From VXMT01 sp965204835 (GTDB lineage Bacteria > Chloroflexota > Dehalococcoidia > UBA2979), in assembly GCA_965204835.1 (NCBI GenBank), contig OZ242017.1, forward strand, positions 62,001 through 126,000: DNA of 64,000 nt. The letters run 5' to 3'. The notes below the pieces were generated by a model. That model searched no databases, was not told the DNA's origin, and saw nothing but the letters and a program-made list of their open reading frames with translations. How positions within the stretch are numbered: position 1 is the stretch's first letter; each line of letters starts with the position of its first letter. Of this stretch, positions 26,021 through 33,612 are shown one piece after another. The position numbers were made by a program, and so were the translations under genes.

Positions 26021-26801
26021 GCGATGCCTCCGTGGTGGGGAGAGCGAGTTGCTCGAGCAGCTCGTCGGCGAGCCGCTCGTAGGCCTCCGCGCCGCGTGAG
26101 CGCGGGTCGTAGCGCTGGACGGGGAGTCCGTGGCTGGGCGCCTCGGACAGCCGCACCGAGCGCGGGATGACGCTGCGGAAGGTGTTGTCGAAGTGCTCGC
26201 GCACCTCGGCCTCCACCTGGTGGGCGAGGTTCGTACGTCCGTCGAACATGGTGAGCACGATACCGCGCATGAGCAGTTCGGGGTTGAGATTGCGCCGCAC
26301 CAATTCGATCGTCTGCGAGAGGTGCGCGAGGCCTTCGAGGGCCAGGTACTCGGCCTGCACCGGGATCAGCACCTCGTCCGCCGCGGCGAGGGCGTTGACC
26401 GTGAGCAACCCCAGCGAGGGCGGACAGTCGATGAGCGTCACGTCGTAGCGGTCGGCGACGGGTTCGAGGGCGCGCCGCATCCGGAACTCGCGCGCCATCA
26501 CGGAGACCAGCTCCACCTCCGCGCCCGCGAGGTGCAGCGTCGCCGGGGCCAGGTCGAGGCCGGGCGTTGCCGTCGCGACGATGGCGTCGGCCAGCGCCTG
26601 CTCGCCGACGAGCGACTCGTAGAGCCCCGCGTCGGTGCGCACGGCAGCCTGTCCAAGGGCCGAGGTGGCGTTGGACTGCGGGTCTGCGTCGACCAGCAGC
26701 ACGCGCCGCCCGCGCGCGGCGATGGCGGCGGCGAGCGAGACGGCGGTCGTCGTCTTGCCGACGCCGCCCTTCTGGTTCACCACCGCGATCGTCACGCTCA
26801 C
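25983..26801 (-). CDS. parA: Chromosome partitioning ATPase ParA (Soj)
   Basis: 272 aa from GTG 26801. Deviant Walker A is NQKGGVGKTTTAV; DADPQSNATSALG and the Walker B DVTLIDCPPSLGLLT follow. It drives segregation of ParB-parS complexes over the nucleoid. GTG overlaps the stop of the PfkB gene by four bases (GTGA) and the 3' end overlaps parB, so all are one operon. A frame continues upstream but overlaps the kinase gene and has no ParA sequence. Confidence 0.95.
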   Translation of the reverse strand: MSVTIAVVNQKGGVGKTTTAVSLAAAIAARGRRVLLVDADPQSNATSALGQAAVRTDAGLYESLVGEQALADAIVATATPGLDLAPATLHLAGAEVELVSVMAREFRMRRALEPVADRYDVTLIDCPPSLGLLTVNALAAADEVLIPVQAEYLALEGLAHLSQTIELVRRNLNPELLMRGIVLTMFDGRTNLAHQVEAEVREHFDNTFRSVIPRSVRLSEAPSHGLPVQRYDPRSRGAEAYERLADELLEQLALPTTEASHGGYQRTGTDDA

Positions 26802-27652
26802 CCCGCCACCCCCTCGGCCGTCCCGAGGCGTGGGAGGCGCACCGGGCCCATGTGCTCCACGGTGGCGGCCGCCACCCGGGCCGCGAGGGCGCCCGCCTGC
26901 GCGTCGCTCGACCCGCAGGCGAGCGCGGCCGTGAAGGCCGCGGCGAACGCATCCCCGGCGCCGGTCGTATCGACCGGCGTGGCGGGCGCGGCGTCGACGT
27001 GCAGGGGCTCCTCGCCCGCGCGGTAGACGTCGGCGCCGTCGGCACCGCGCGTCACCACCACGCGCGCGCGCGCTGCCACGAGGTCCTCGATGGCTTCGCC
27101 CGGCCACGTCGCGACCTCCTCGTGGGACAGGAACACGGACGTACGCCCGGTCGACGCGGCGAGGAGCGCGGGGGCGGGCTCGTCGAGGAGCGTCACGTCG
27201 CCGGTAGGCGACACATGGCGCTGAAACCCTTGCGCCACAAGGGCGATCCGCGACACGGGCAGCGCGAGGAACGAGGCTGCATCGAGGTCATCGGGAAGGA
27301 GCGGAGCGAGCACGAGCGCATCGGCGCCGCGCCACGCGGCGGGCAGATCGTCCGCCGTCAGCGCCCGGTCCGGCCTGGACAGGACGCGGAGGTGGCGCTC
27401 CTCGCCGTCGATCTCGATGCCAAACCGGAGGCCCGTGCTCGTGCGCACGAACGTACGTTCGTTCTGGTCAAGCGCCTCGGGCTCGCTGCCCGACGGAGCC
27501 GAGGCGAGCACGCGGGCTCGGATGCCGAGCGCTTCGAGCGCCCTCGCCGCGTACAGCACCGCGCCGCCGGGGCGCGTCGTGCCGCCGAAGCGGTCCTCGG
27601 TGACCGCTCCCACGACGACGATCCGCGGCGGTCCGCTGCGTGCTTCGCTCAT
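26798..27652 (-). CDS. PfkB-family carbohydrate kinase
   Basis: 284 aa ribokinase-fold enzyme. The C-terminal motif DTTGAGDAFAAAF (catalytic Asp and anion hole) is clear, and PGGAVLYAARALEALG forms the N-terminal substrate-side motif. It would phosphorylate a sugar or nucleoside with ATP; the substrate is not evident. It sits between jag and parA where many bacteria have rsmG/mnmG/mnmE, which is unusual. Four-base overlap with parA shows tight coupling. It is somewhat short for the family (usually ~300-330 aa). Confidence 0.87.
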   Translation of the reverse strand: MSEARSGPPRIVVVGAVTEDRFGGTTRPGGAVLYAARALEALGIRARVLASAPSGSEPEALDQNERTFVRTSTGLRFGIEIDGEERHLRVLSRPDRALTADDLPAAWRGADALVLAPLLPDDLDAASFLALPVSRIALVAQGFQRHVSPTGDVTLLDEPAPALLAASTGRTSVFLSHEEVATWPGEAIEDLVAARARVVVTRGADGADVYRAGEEPLHVDAAPATPVDTTGAGDAFAAAFTAALACGSSDAQAGALAARVAAATVEHMGPVRLPRLGTAEGVAG

Positions 27653-27675
27653 ACGCGGCGGCCGGCGTGCACGAT

Positions 27676-28923
27676 CTACTGCTCCCCGGCCGTGTCCTCC
27701 CCGGAATCCTCGTCCCCGGCGTCCTCGACGTTCTCTGCGTCCTCGAGGTCGCCCGAGTCCTCGGCATCTTCGGCATCGTCATAGTCGCCGTCGCTGAGGT
27801 AGTCGTCGGCGCCGGGCTCGCCGGGCATCACCTCGACCTGCCGGTCGCTGCCGCGGCCGACGCTCTCCGTCACGACGCCGGGCTCCTCGCTGAGCGCGAG
27901 GTGGATGATGCGCCGCTCGGCGGCCGGCATCGGCTCGAGCGTGATCACGTCGCCGGTCTCGCGCACCTCGTCGGCCACGCGCTGCGCCATCTCCACCAGC
28001 GAGTCCTCGCGGCGGCGGCGGTAGCCCTCGACGTCCACGCCGAAGACCGAATCCTGGTCGTCGTAGTTGCGCCCCACCATCACGTTCAGCAGGTACTGCA
28101 ACGAGCCGAGCGTCTCTCCGCGGCGGCCGATGAGCAGGCCGAGCTCGTCCGAGGCGTCCTCGGTCATGCCGCTGATATCGAAGATCTGCGAGACGCGGCC
28201 CTCACCGTCGCCCGGCGTCTCGGGTTGGCGCGCCTCGATCTCGGTGTCCTCGAGGCCGAGCAGCGTCAGCAGGTCACGCAGGGCGCGCCCGGCGAAGTCG
28301 ATCTCGTCCTCGGCGTCGGCGGATGGCTGCACGGGCGGGTCTTCCGGCGCGCCGGGGACGGCCGTCGGCACCTCGACCGCCGGGCCGCGCGGCTCGCGGC
28401 GGTCTCCGCGCCCACCGGACTCGCGACCGCGGCCACCTCGGCCTCGGCCACCCCCGTCGCGTCCACGGCCGCGCTGGCGGCTGCGTCCGTTGCCACGAGG
28501 GGCGGGCCGCTCCCGCTCCTCGCGACGGTCGCCGTCGTCGTCGCCACCCTCGGCTCGGGCGCGCTCGCGGCCCTCGCGGAGCTGGTCCTCGCGGGTGTCG
28601 CCGTCGGCACGCGCCTCACCGCCGCCGCCGCCACCGCGCCGGCCGCGGCCACGCCGCCGGCGACGGCGCCCGCGACCCTGGCCATCGCCGCCGCCCCCGC
28701 CATCGCCGCCGCCGCGCCGTCCGGGCGCGCCGGTGGTGACGCCGGGTGCATCGCCGCGGGTGGTGACGCGGACGATCGCGTCTTCCCCGCCGATACCAAA
28801 AAAGCCTTTGCTACCTTCGCGAATCACCTCGACGTCGACGTTGTCTCGGCTGACCCCGAGCCTGGCGAGCGCCCGATCGACGGCGTCGTCGACTGTTCGA
28901 CCGCTGACCTCTTCGACCGTCAT
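27676..28923 (-). CDS. jag: Jag/KhpB-type RNA-binding protein (Jag-N, KH, R3H)
   Basis: 415 aa from ATG 28923. The Jag-N domain is at residues 1-50 (VEEVSGRTVDDAVDRALARLG, then EGSKGFFGIG). A long disordered Gly/Arg/Asp-rich stretch (about residues 55-215) follows, then KH (GLLIGRRGETLGSLQYLLN) and R3H (RRREDSLVEMAQRVADEV) domains and an acidic tail. KhpB binds RNA with KhpA and affects cell envelope genes in Gram-positives. The disordered insert is far longer than in Bacillus (~208 aa protein). The start overlaps the yidC 3' end by 113 bases in another frame. Confidence 0.92.
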   Translation of the reverse strand: MTVEEVSGRTVDDAVDRALARLGVSRDNVDVEVIREGSKGFFGIGGEDAIVRVTTRGDAPGVTTGAPGRRGGGDGGGGGDGQGRGRRRRRRGRGRRGGGGGGEARADGDTREDQLREGRERARAEGGDDDGDRREERERPAPRGNGRSRQRGRGRDGGGRGRGGRGRESGGRGDRREPRGPAVEVPTAVPGAPEDPPVQPSADAEDEIDFAGRALRDLLTLLGLEDTEIEARQPETPGDGEGRVSQIFDISGMTEDASDELGLLIGRRGETLGSLQYLLNVMVGRNYDDQDSVFGVDVEGYRRRREDSLVEMAQRVADEVRETGDVITLEPMPAAERRIIHLALSEEPGVVTESVGRGSDRQVEVMPGEPGADDYLSDGDYDDAEDAEDSGDLEDAENVEDAGDEDSGEDTAGEQ

Positions 28924-30022
28924 CTGTCTCCCCTGTCTGTGCGGTTTCCCCGTTCGCCCCGGCGGTGGCCGCCTCGGGCGCTTCGTCATCGTTGTCGTCG
29001 GCGCGGGCCGGTGCGCTCGCGGCGCGGCCCCCGGCGCCGGCAGCCGCGGGCAGCGGCGACATGCCGACGCGCTCGCGGACCAGGTTCGGGATGAGCGAGC
29101 CCCACGTGAAGTCGCCCGGCCCCACGAACACCCACTGCAGCACCAGGCCAATCAGCGTGCTCGCCGCCCAGTAGAGCCCGAGCCCGGCCGGCACGACGAG
29201 CGCGAACCACCCGAACATCGCGGGCAGCATCCACTGCATCATCTGGTTCATCTGCGCCTGCTGCGACCCCGGCCGCGACAGCGAACGCGCCGACGAGATG
29301 CGCTGCGTGAGCCACATCGAGGCGAAGATCACGATCACCAGGATCAGGTTCCCGTTCGCCGAGAGGTCCATGGCGAGGAATCCCGTGTCGAACGGCATCG
29401 CCGACTGCAGGATCTGGAAGTCGTACAGCCGGTCCTGGAGCTTGATGATGTCCTCGGGGTGCTGCGACAGCGTGGTGCGGATCACGATGTAGAGCCCGAT
29501 GAAGATCGGGAACTGGATGAGCTGCGGACCGAGGCAGCCCAGCGGGTTCACGCCGCCCCGGATCGACTTGCGGGCGCGATTCGCGACCCGTCCCGGCGCA
29601 TCGGACAGCTCGACGGAGTGGACGCGCGAGAGGTGGCGCTCGTACTCCTTGATGAGCTCGTCCTTGTTGGTGTCCTGCGCCTTCCAGTCGCACTCCACCG
29701 GCGATCCGAGGAGGGCCGAGGCGACCCCGGCGCCCTCGCAGGTGAGGGTCTTGCGGCGGTAGAGCTTCATCTGCTCCTCGGAGCGCCGCTTCGGGTCCTT
29801 GTAGCGCTTCTGGATCGCCTCCATGTCGGGCTGGAGCTCCTGCAGCCCCCGCGCCGCGCGGAGCGTGCGCAGCGTCAGCGGGAAGGTGACCACGCGCGTC
29901 AGGATGGTGAAGATGAGGATGGCGACGCCGTACGACCCGAAGGACAGCACGGTGAGCAGCACCATCAGGTTGATGAGCGGGTTCTCGAGGAGCGTCTGCC
30001 ATACGGCGCCGATGGGGAGCAT
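28811..30022 (-). CDS. yidC: Membrane protein insertase YidC/Oxa1
   Basis: 403 aa. Five hydrophobic helices; the first coupled segment ILIFTILTRVVTFPLTLRTL holds the conserved basic residue of the insertase groove, and GLQELQPDMEAIQKRYK is the cytoplasmic coiled region. The C-terminal tail is very basic (SNSRRRRRSGARQARGQ), as in ribosome-binding YidC tails. It inserts membrane proteins alone or with SecYEG. No E. coli-like periplasmic P1 domain, as in Gram-positives, although loop 1 has an extra ~60 residues with two Cys. It starts 6 bases after the PQQ-propeller gene. Confidence 0.93.
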   Translation of the reverse strand: MLPIGAVWQTLLENPLINLMVLLTVLSFGSYGVAILIFTILTRVVTFPLTLRTLRAARGLQELQPDMEAIQKRYKDPKRRSEEQMKLYRRKTLTCEGAGVASALLGSPVECDWKAQDTNKDELIKEYERHLSRVHSVELSDAPGRVANRARKSIRGGVNPLGCLGPQLIQFPIFIGLYIVIRTTLSQHPEDIIKLQDRLYDFQILQSAMPFDTGFLAMDLSANGNLILVIVIFASMWLTQRISSARSLSRPGSQQAQMNQMMQWMLPAMFGWFALVVPAGLGLYWAASTLIGLVLQWVFVGPGDFTWGSLIPNLVRERVGMSPLPAAAGAGGRAASAPARADDNDDEAPEAATAGANGETAQTGETDDGRRGQRSNSRRRRRSGARQARGQPRQRRRRGDSRR

Positions 30023-30028
30023 GGCCGG

Positions 30029-31165
30029 CTAGCTCCCCTCGAAGATGACGGTCGCCGTCCCGTTGCGGGGATCGACGGAGATCAGTTTGCCGTTCTCGGT
30101 GACGTACAGGATGGCTGATTCTAGCACCAGCGGGTCACTCAACAGCTTCCCGTCGGCCAGGGTCTCCTGCCACTGGCGCACGCCGGTCGACGGGTCCAGC
30201 CCGAACAGCACGCCGTCGCGCAGCGCGACGACCAGCACGCCGCCGCTCAGCACGGGATGCGAGCGAAACTCGCCGTCGAGCTCGCGGAACTGCCACAGCT
30301 CGTTGCCGGTACGGGCGTCGAGGGCGTAGACGGAGCCATTGGTAGTGGCGGCGTACAGCGTGTCGCCGTCCAGGAACGGGCGCGCCCAGAACCAGCCGTC
30401 GCCCTGGAACCGCCAGCGCTCGGCGCCGTCGGCGAGCACGTCGAGGGCGTAGACGCGGCGGTCGAGCGCGCCGACGTACAGCGTCTCGCCATCGAGCAGC
30501 AGGTCGCCGGCGATGGCGCCCTCGAGCGAGAGCGCCCACAGCTCGGTGCCTGTGCGGTCGACGGCGCGCACGTTGCGGTCGAGGCCGGCGACGTAGACCG
30601 CCGAGCCGCCGAGCGCGGGGCGGCCCCAGAAGCGCTCGGTACCCATCGCGACCGGCGCACCGGTGGCGCCCGACTCGGCGTCGACGGGCACCAGTTCGCC
30701 GCTCTCGGTCGGCACGTAGAGGACGCCACCGTCGAAGCCGGGGGTGGCGATGATGTGGTCGGTGAGCTGGCGGAGCCAGACGACGCTCGGCCCCTCGCCG
30801 GAGACGTCGACCGCGAGGACGTGACCCGAGTAGGCGGCGAGGTAGACAACGCCGCCGTCGACGATGGGCGTGGCGTAGAACGCGTCGAAGTCGTTGAGGT
30901 CGTCGCGGTCCACGCCCGCGGGGAGCGCGGCGTCCTCGGGGAAGCGCCAGGCGATGCGCGCCGGGCCGTCGCCGAGGCGGACCGCGGTGAGCTCGCCGCG
31001 GTCGGCCTGCACGAGCACAACCCCGTCGGCCTCGACGGGCGCGGCCCAGCCGTCGGGGCTACCGAGGTCGGTGGCGCAGCCGGCGGCGAGCAGCGCGAAG
31101 AGCGCCAGCACGCCCGCGAGGCGCGCCCGGGAGCGCGCGCGCGGCGGATGTTTCACGTGAAACAT
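30029..31165 (-). CDS. PQQ-like beta-propeller lipoprotein (BamB-like)
   Basis: 378 aa. The start MFHVKHPPRA is set by the embedded parS sequence; a signal follows, LAGVLALFALLAAGCATD, with a lipobox Cys near residue 30. The rest is a repeated propeller with WD/PQQ-type blades (for example YALDARTGNELWQF, LFGLDPSTGVRQWQE, VYALDVLADGAERWRF). The anchored propeller faces the outside. BamB, a similar lipoprotein, helps outer membrane assembly in Gram-negatives; here the position between yidD and yidC suggests a link to membrane protein insertion, which is inference. Confidence 0.85.
   Translation of the reverse strand: MFHVKHPPRARSRARLAGVLALFALLAAGCATDLGSPDGWAAPVEADGVVLVQADRGELTAVRLGDGPARIAWRFPEDAALPAGVDRDDLNDFDAFYATPIVDGGVVYLAAYSGHVLAVDVSGEGPSVVWLRQLTDHIIATPGFDGGVLYVPTESGELVPVDAESGATGAPVAMGTERFWGRPALGGSAVYVAGLDRNVRAVDRTGTELWALSLEGAIAGDLLLDGETLYVGALDRRVYALDVLADGAERWRFQGDGWFWARPFLDGDTLYAATTNGSVYALDARTGNELWQFRELDGEFRSHPVLSGGVLVVALRDGVLFGLDPSTGVRQWQETLADGKLLSDPLVLESAILYVTENGKLISVDPRNGTATVIFEGS
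31149..31164. promoter_or_regulatory. parS site, perfect consensus
   Basis: TGTTTCACGTGAAACA is the exact 16-bp palindromic ParB loading site of bacterial chromosomes. It overlaps codons 1-6 of the propeller lipoprotein gene (MFHVKH) on the minus strand and lies ~5.1 kb upstream of parB in the same operon. Confidence 0.97.
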
Positions 31166-31197
31166 CGCGCGGAAGACATCGCAGGTTCGCAGAACGT

Positions 31198-31500
31198 TCA
31201 GTGTGTATTCGACTCTTCAGGTTCGCCTGCGGAACCGTGGCTCGGAGCCAGCGTTCCTGCGGCGATATGCGCCTCGTTACCGCCTCGAGCCGGCGGGACG
31301 GGGTCGTAGCCGCCCGCGCGTCCGGGGTGGCAGCGCCCCAGCCTCCGCGCGGCAAGCCAGGCGCCCCGCCACGGCCCGTGGCGATCGATGGCTTCGTATG
31401 CGTATTGCGAACATGTGGGCTGATACCGGCACGTCGGCCCCGTCTGCACCGAGATCGACCGCTGGTAGAAGCGGACCGCCGACAGCATGAGCGCCTTCAC
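31198..31500 (-). CDS. yidD: Membrane protein insertion efficiency factor YidD
   Basis: 100 aa from GTG 31500, overlapping the rnpA stop by four bases (GTGA). The family core is complete: RFYQRSISVQTGPTCRYQPTCSQY, EAIDRHGPWRG and LGRCHPGRAGGYDPVP, with three conserved Cys. YidD is a small membrane-associated protein that aids YidC-dependent insertion. Its place between rnpA and yidC is standard, except that a propeller lipoprotein gene separates it from yidC here. The last ~25 residues are poorly conserved. Confidence 0.93.
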   Translation of the reverse strand: MKALMLSAVRFYQRSISVQTGPTCRYQPTCSQYAYEAIDRHGPWRGAWLAARRLGRCHPGRAGGYDPVPPARGGNEAHIAAGTLAPSHGSAGEPEESNTH

Positions 31501-31871
31501 GGCTGCCCGTCCGTCCTCGCGAGCGCCTCGGCGACCGTAGCGCCGAGCGCCGTGCGCAGCTCCTCGAAGCTCGCGTCGACGATGCGCGGGTGCGCTGACA
31601 CCAGCACGTCGAAGCCGCCGTCCGGCGGCAAGGCGCGCATCAGCTCGCGCAGCCTGCGGCGGACGCGGTTGCGGACCACGGCCCCGCCGACGCGGCGGCC
31701 GACGGCCATCCCGTAGCGGACGTGGCCCAGCCCGTTGCGCCGGACACGGACGGAGAACAGCCGGTGCCGGCGCGCCTTGCCGTGGCGCGAGAGCGCGTCG
31801 AAGTCCGCGCGGCTCCGCAGCGACTCGATCGAGGTGTGGTGACGGGCAGGCGCATGGGCGGCCGGAGGCAT
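31497..31871 (-). CDS. rnpA: Ribonuclease P protein component
   Basis: 124 aa basic protein. The RNR helix is visible as VVRNRVRRRLRELMRAL, with RYGMAVGRRVGGA before it and SRADFDALSRHGKARRHRL near the N-terminus. It pairs with RnpB RNA to cut the 5' leader of tRNA precursors. ATG 31871 lies 20 bases after the rpmH stop; no strong ribosome site is seen, so reinitiation after rpmH is likely. The frame continues far upstream through rpmH but that part is not coding. Confidence 0.92.
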   Translation of the reverse strand: MPPAAHAPARHHTSIESLRSRADFDALSRHGKARRHRLFSVRVRRNGLGHVRYGMAVGRRVGGAVVRNRVRRRLRELMRALPPDGGFDVLVSAHPRIVDASFEELRTALGATVAEALARTDGQP

Positions 31872-31891
31872 GGCACGGACCGCAGCCGTGG

Positions 31892-32029
31892 CTAGACCGC
31901 GAGGCGCGTGCGCCCGCGTGCGCGGCGACGCCGGATGACCTCGCGTCCGCCACGCGTCGACATGCGCGCTCGGAAGCCGTGCTTGCGCTTGCGCGGGAGT
32001 CGCTTGGGCTGCCAGGTCCGCTTGGGCAC
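31892..32029 (-). CDS. rpmH: 50S ribosomal protein L34
   Basis: 45 aa, too short for most ORF listings. GTG 32029 begins MPKRTWQPKRLPRKRKHGFR, followed by ARMSTRGGREVIRRRRARGR, the near-universal L34 sequence. A GGAGCGG ribosome site precedes it. It opens the rpmH-rnpA-yidD-yidC-jag-parAB operon that usually lies next to dnaA and oriC; dnaA itself is not in this window. Confidence 0.96.
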   Translation of the reverse strand: MPKRTWQPKRLPRKRKHGFRARMSTRGGREVIRRRRARGRTRLAV

Positions 32030-32070
32030 GCGGCCGCTCCTTCATGCACCTGCTCACGCGGTGGAATCCG

Positions 32071-32100
32071 AGTATAGGGTCGCCCCTCGCGCGCGAGCAA
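32071..32100 (-). promoter_or_regulatory. rpmH operon promoter
   Basis: On the minus strand TTGCTC (32100-32095), an 18-base spacer and TATACT (32076-32071) give a good housekeeping promoter ~42 bases before the rpmH start. The same spacer and -10 occur in the tRNA-tuf promoter at 59625-59654. Confidence 0.7.
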
Positions 32101-32202
32101 TCACGAAGGCCGCCGCCGGGGGCGCGCGCAGGCGGCAGTGTTGGTAGACTCGCCCCACCACGAGCGAGGTAGACGACGAACGACAGCACGAGGAGCGGAC
32201 GG

Positions 32203-32505
32203 ATGCGGGTTGCGACACACCTGGGTGCGATGCGCGGGCGGCTGCTCGCGGCGACCCTCGGCGTGGCGGCGGCGGCGCTGCCGCACGTGGCCGCGGCGAA
32301 GCACGAGCCCTCGCGGGCGCTGGCGACGCCGGAGGACACCGCCATGGTGGTGCTGCTCACGGCCCTCGGCATCGCGGCGCTCTTCGGCGTGACGTCCATC
32401 GCGTTCCTGTACCGCAAGCAGCGCGGCCTGCGCTGGGACTACCAGCTGGCCGAGGGCACGCTGTCCGAGGGCGAGGGCGAGCCCGCCGACCACGACAGCC
32501 ACTAG
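32203..32505 (+). CDS. Small single-pass membrane protein
   Basis: 100 aa, no family recognised. An N-terminal signal-like helix (LLAATLGVAAAALPHVAAA) may be cleaved after AAA; a second helix MVVLLTALGIAALFGVTSIAFLY is followed by the basic YRKQRGLRWDYQ and an acidic His-rich tail. ATG 32203 follows GAGGAGCGG. A TAGACT hexamer lies at 32145-32150. It precedes the candidate selenoprotein peroxiredoxin by 61 bases in the same direction and could be cotranscribed with it. Confidence 0.7.
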   Translation: MRVATHLGAMRGRLLAATLGVAAAALPHVAAAKHEPSRALATPEDTAMVVLLTALGIAALFGVTSIAFLYRKQRGLRWDYQLAEGTLSEGEGEPADHDSH

Positions 32506-32566
32506 CCGCGACACATGGGCGGCGCAACTCGAACGACCCTCCGGGGCAACGAGCGAGGGGGATGAG

Positions 32567-33022
32567 ATGCTGGAGCCAGGCGCACAGATGCCGGAGTTCT
32601 CGCTCCGCGATCCCGACCGGGAGCGTGTGACGAACGAGAGCTTCACGGGGGAGATCACGGTCATCGCGTTCTACCCCATGTCCTTCACCGGCGGGTGAAC
32701 GATGGAGATGGAGGGCTTTCAGGCGCGTCTCGCTGACCTGACGGCCCTCGGAGCCCGCGTGGTGGGCGTGAGTTCAGACACCTGGGCGACGCAAGGAGCG
32801 TTCGCCGAAGCGATCGGGGCGGAGTTCCCGATCCTCTCCGACTGGCCGAACTACCGGACCATCGAGGCCTTCGGGGTCGGCGTGGAGCGCGGCCCGACGG
32901 CGATGCGCGTCACGTTCGTCTTCGGCGCCGACGGCGTGCTGGCCGAACGCTTCGATGAGCAGGGCGACATGGACGCGCACTCCGCGTTCGCCCTGGAGGC
33001 CGTGCAGCGGCTGAACAACTAG
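32567..33022 (+). CDS. Peroxiredoxin with in-frame TGA at the peroxidatic Cys (candidate selenoprotein)
   Basis: AhpC/TSA-type thioredoxin-fold peroxidase of 151 residues if TGA 32696-32698 is read as selenocysteine (residue 44). The frame is continuous on both sides: VIAFYPMSFTGG, the TGA, then TMEMEGFQARL and VVGVSSDTWATQGAFAEAIG to the end. In relatives this site reads FYP..FTGGCT, so the stop falls exactly on the catalytic Cys. No other Cys exists in the protein, so without Sec it would have no redox centre. ATG 32567 follows GAGGGGGATGAG. A hairpin of SECIS type follows (32711-32749). It would reduce peroxides; a nonsense mutation is the alternative. No sel genes are in the window. Confidence 0.75.
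32711..32749 (+). ncRNA. Candidate bacterial SECIS hairpin
   Basis: A 39-base stem-loop inside the reading frame, 12 bases after the TGA: GAGGGC pairs GCCCTC, TCAGG pairs CCTGA, and GCG pairs CGC around a TCT loop. The apical loop starts ~29 bases after the TGA, within the range for SelB-binding elements, and shows GUCU as in E. coli SECIS loops. GC-rich DNA forms hairpins easily, so this is supporting, not decisive. Confidence 0.5.
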
Positions 33023-33116
33023 CCGCCGACCTCGGTCACAACCCAGGCCGAAGGGCCGCTCCCGCGGCCCTTCCTGGCGTCTGGCGGCTGATGCCCGGCG
33101 CGGGGCTGGCGCGCGA

Positions 33117-33605
33117 TTAGCTCTCGAGGGGCTGGCCGGCGTCCAGGGCATCGTCGATGTCCACGAGACGCTGTTCGAGCATCTCGAGGCGCTCGCTGAG
33201 CTCACCCCGCATCTCGACGAGTTGCTCGATCTTGGGCTCGACGACCTCGAGCTGGCGGCGCAGCGCGGCGATCACCTGCACGACGCGCTCGCGGCGCTCG
33301 GGCAGGTCGCGGTCGGCGCGGAACGTGGCGCGGATCTGTGCGCGCAACTCCTCGGCCTCGACCATCTCCTTGATCTCGGCGAGCGTGAAGCCGAGCAGGT
33401 CCTGGAGCTGCTTGATGAGCTCGACGCGCCCGATGTCGGCCTCGGAGTAGAGGCGGAAGCCACCCTCCATGCGGTCGGCGGGCGTGACGAGGCCGCGCTC
33501 CTCGTAGAAGCGCAGCGTGCGCTGCGTCAGTCCGGTGCGCTGCGCGACCTCCCCGATCTGGTAGCGGGGCTCGGTCGATGTGGCCTCGGTCACTTCGCTC
33601 GTCAT
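33117..33605 (-). CDS. MerR-family transcriptional regulator
   Basis: 162 aa. The winged helix is RYQIGEVAQRTGLTQRTLRFYEERGLV with GGFRLYSEADIGRVELIKQL, followed by a long dimer coiled coil (about residues 75-150). There is no C-terminal effector domain and no Cys, so metal sensing is unlikely. It converges on the peroxiredoxin gene. The -10 TAGGAT ends seven bases before the ATG, which predicts a leaderless mRNA and autoregulation from a site overlapping its own promoter. Confidence 0.9.
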   Translation of the reverse strand: MTSEVTEATSTEPRYQIGEVAQRTGLTQRTLRFYEERGLVTPADRMEGGFRLYSEADIGRVELIKQLQDLLGFTLAEIKEMVEAEELRAQIRATFRADRDLPERRERVVQVIAALRRQLEVVEPKIEQLVEMRGELSERLEMLEQRLVDIDDALDAGQPLES

Positions 33606-33612
33606 GGGCGGA

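Noticed and set aside
27640..30118. Long plus-strand ORFs opposite jag and yidC
   Set aside because: They are shadow frames created by high G+C; the minus-strand frames carry clear Jag, YidC and kinase motifs.
32040..32200. oriC next to rpmH
   Set aside because: Gene order suggests the origin is near, but no cluster of DnaA boxes (TTATCCACA-like) and no dnaA gene were found here.
32702..33022. Stand-alone short ORF starting MEMEGFQARL
   Set aside because: It is the C-terminal part of the peroxiredoxin after the in-frame TGA; it has no ribosome site of its own and lacks the active site.
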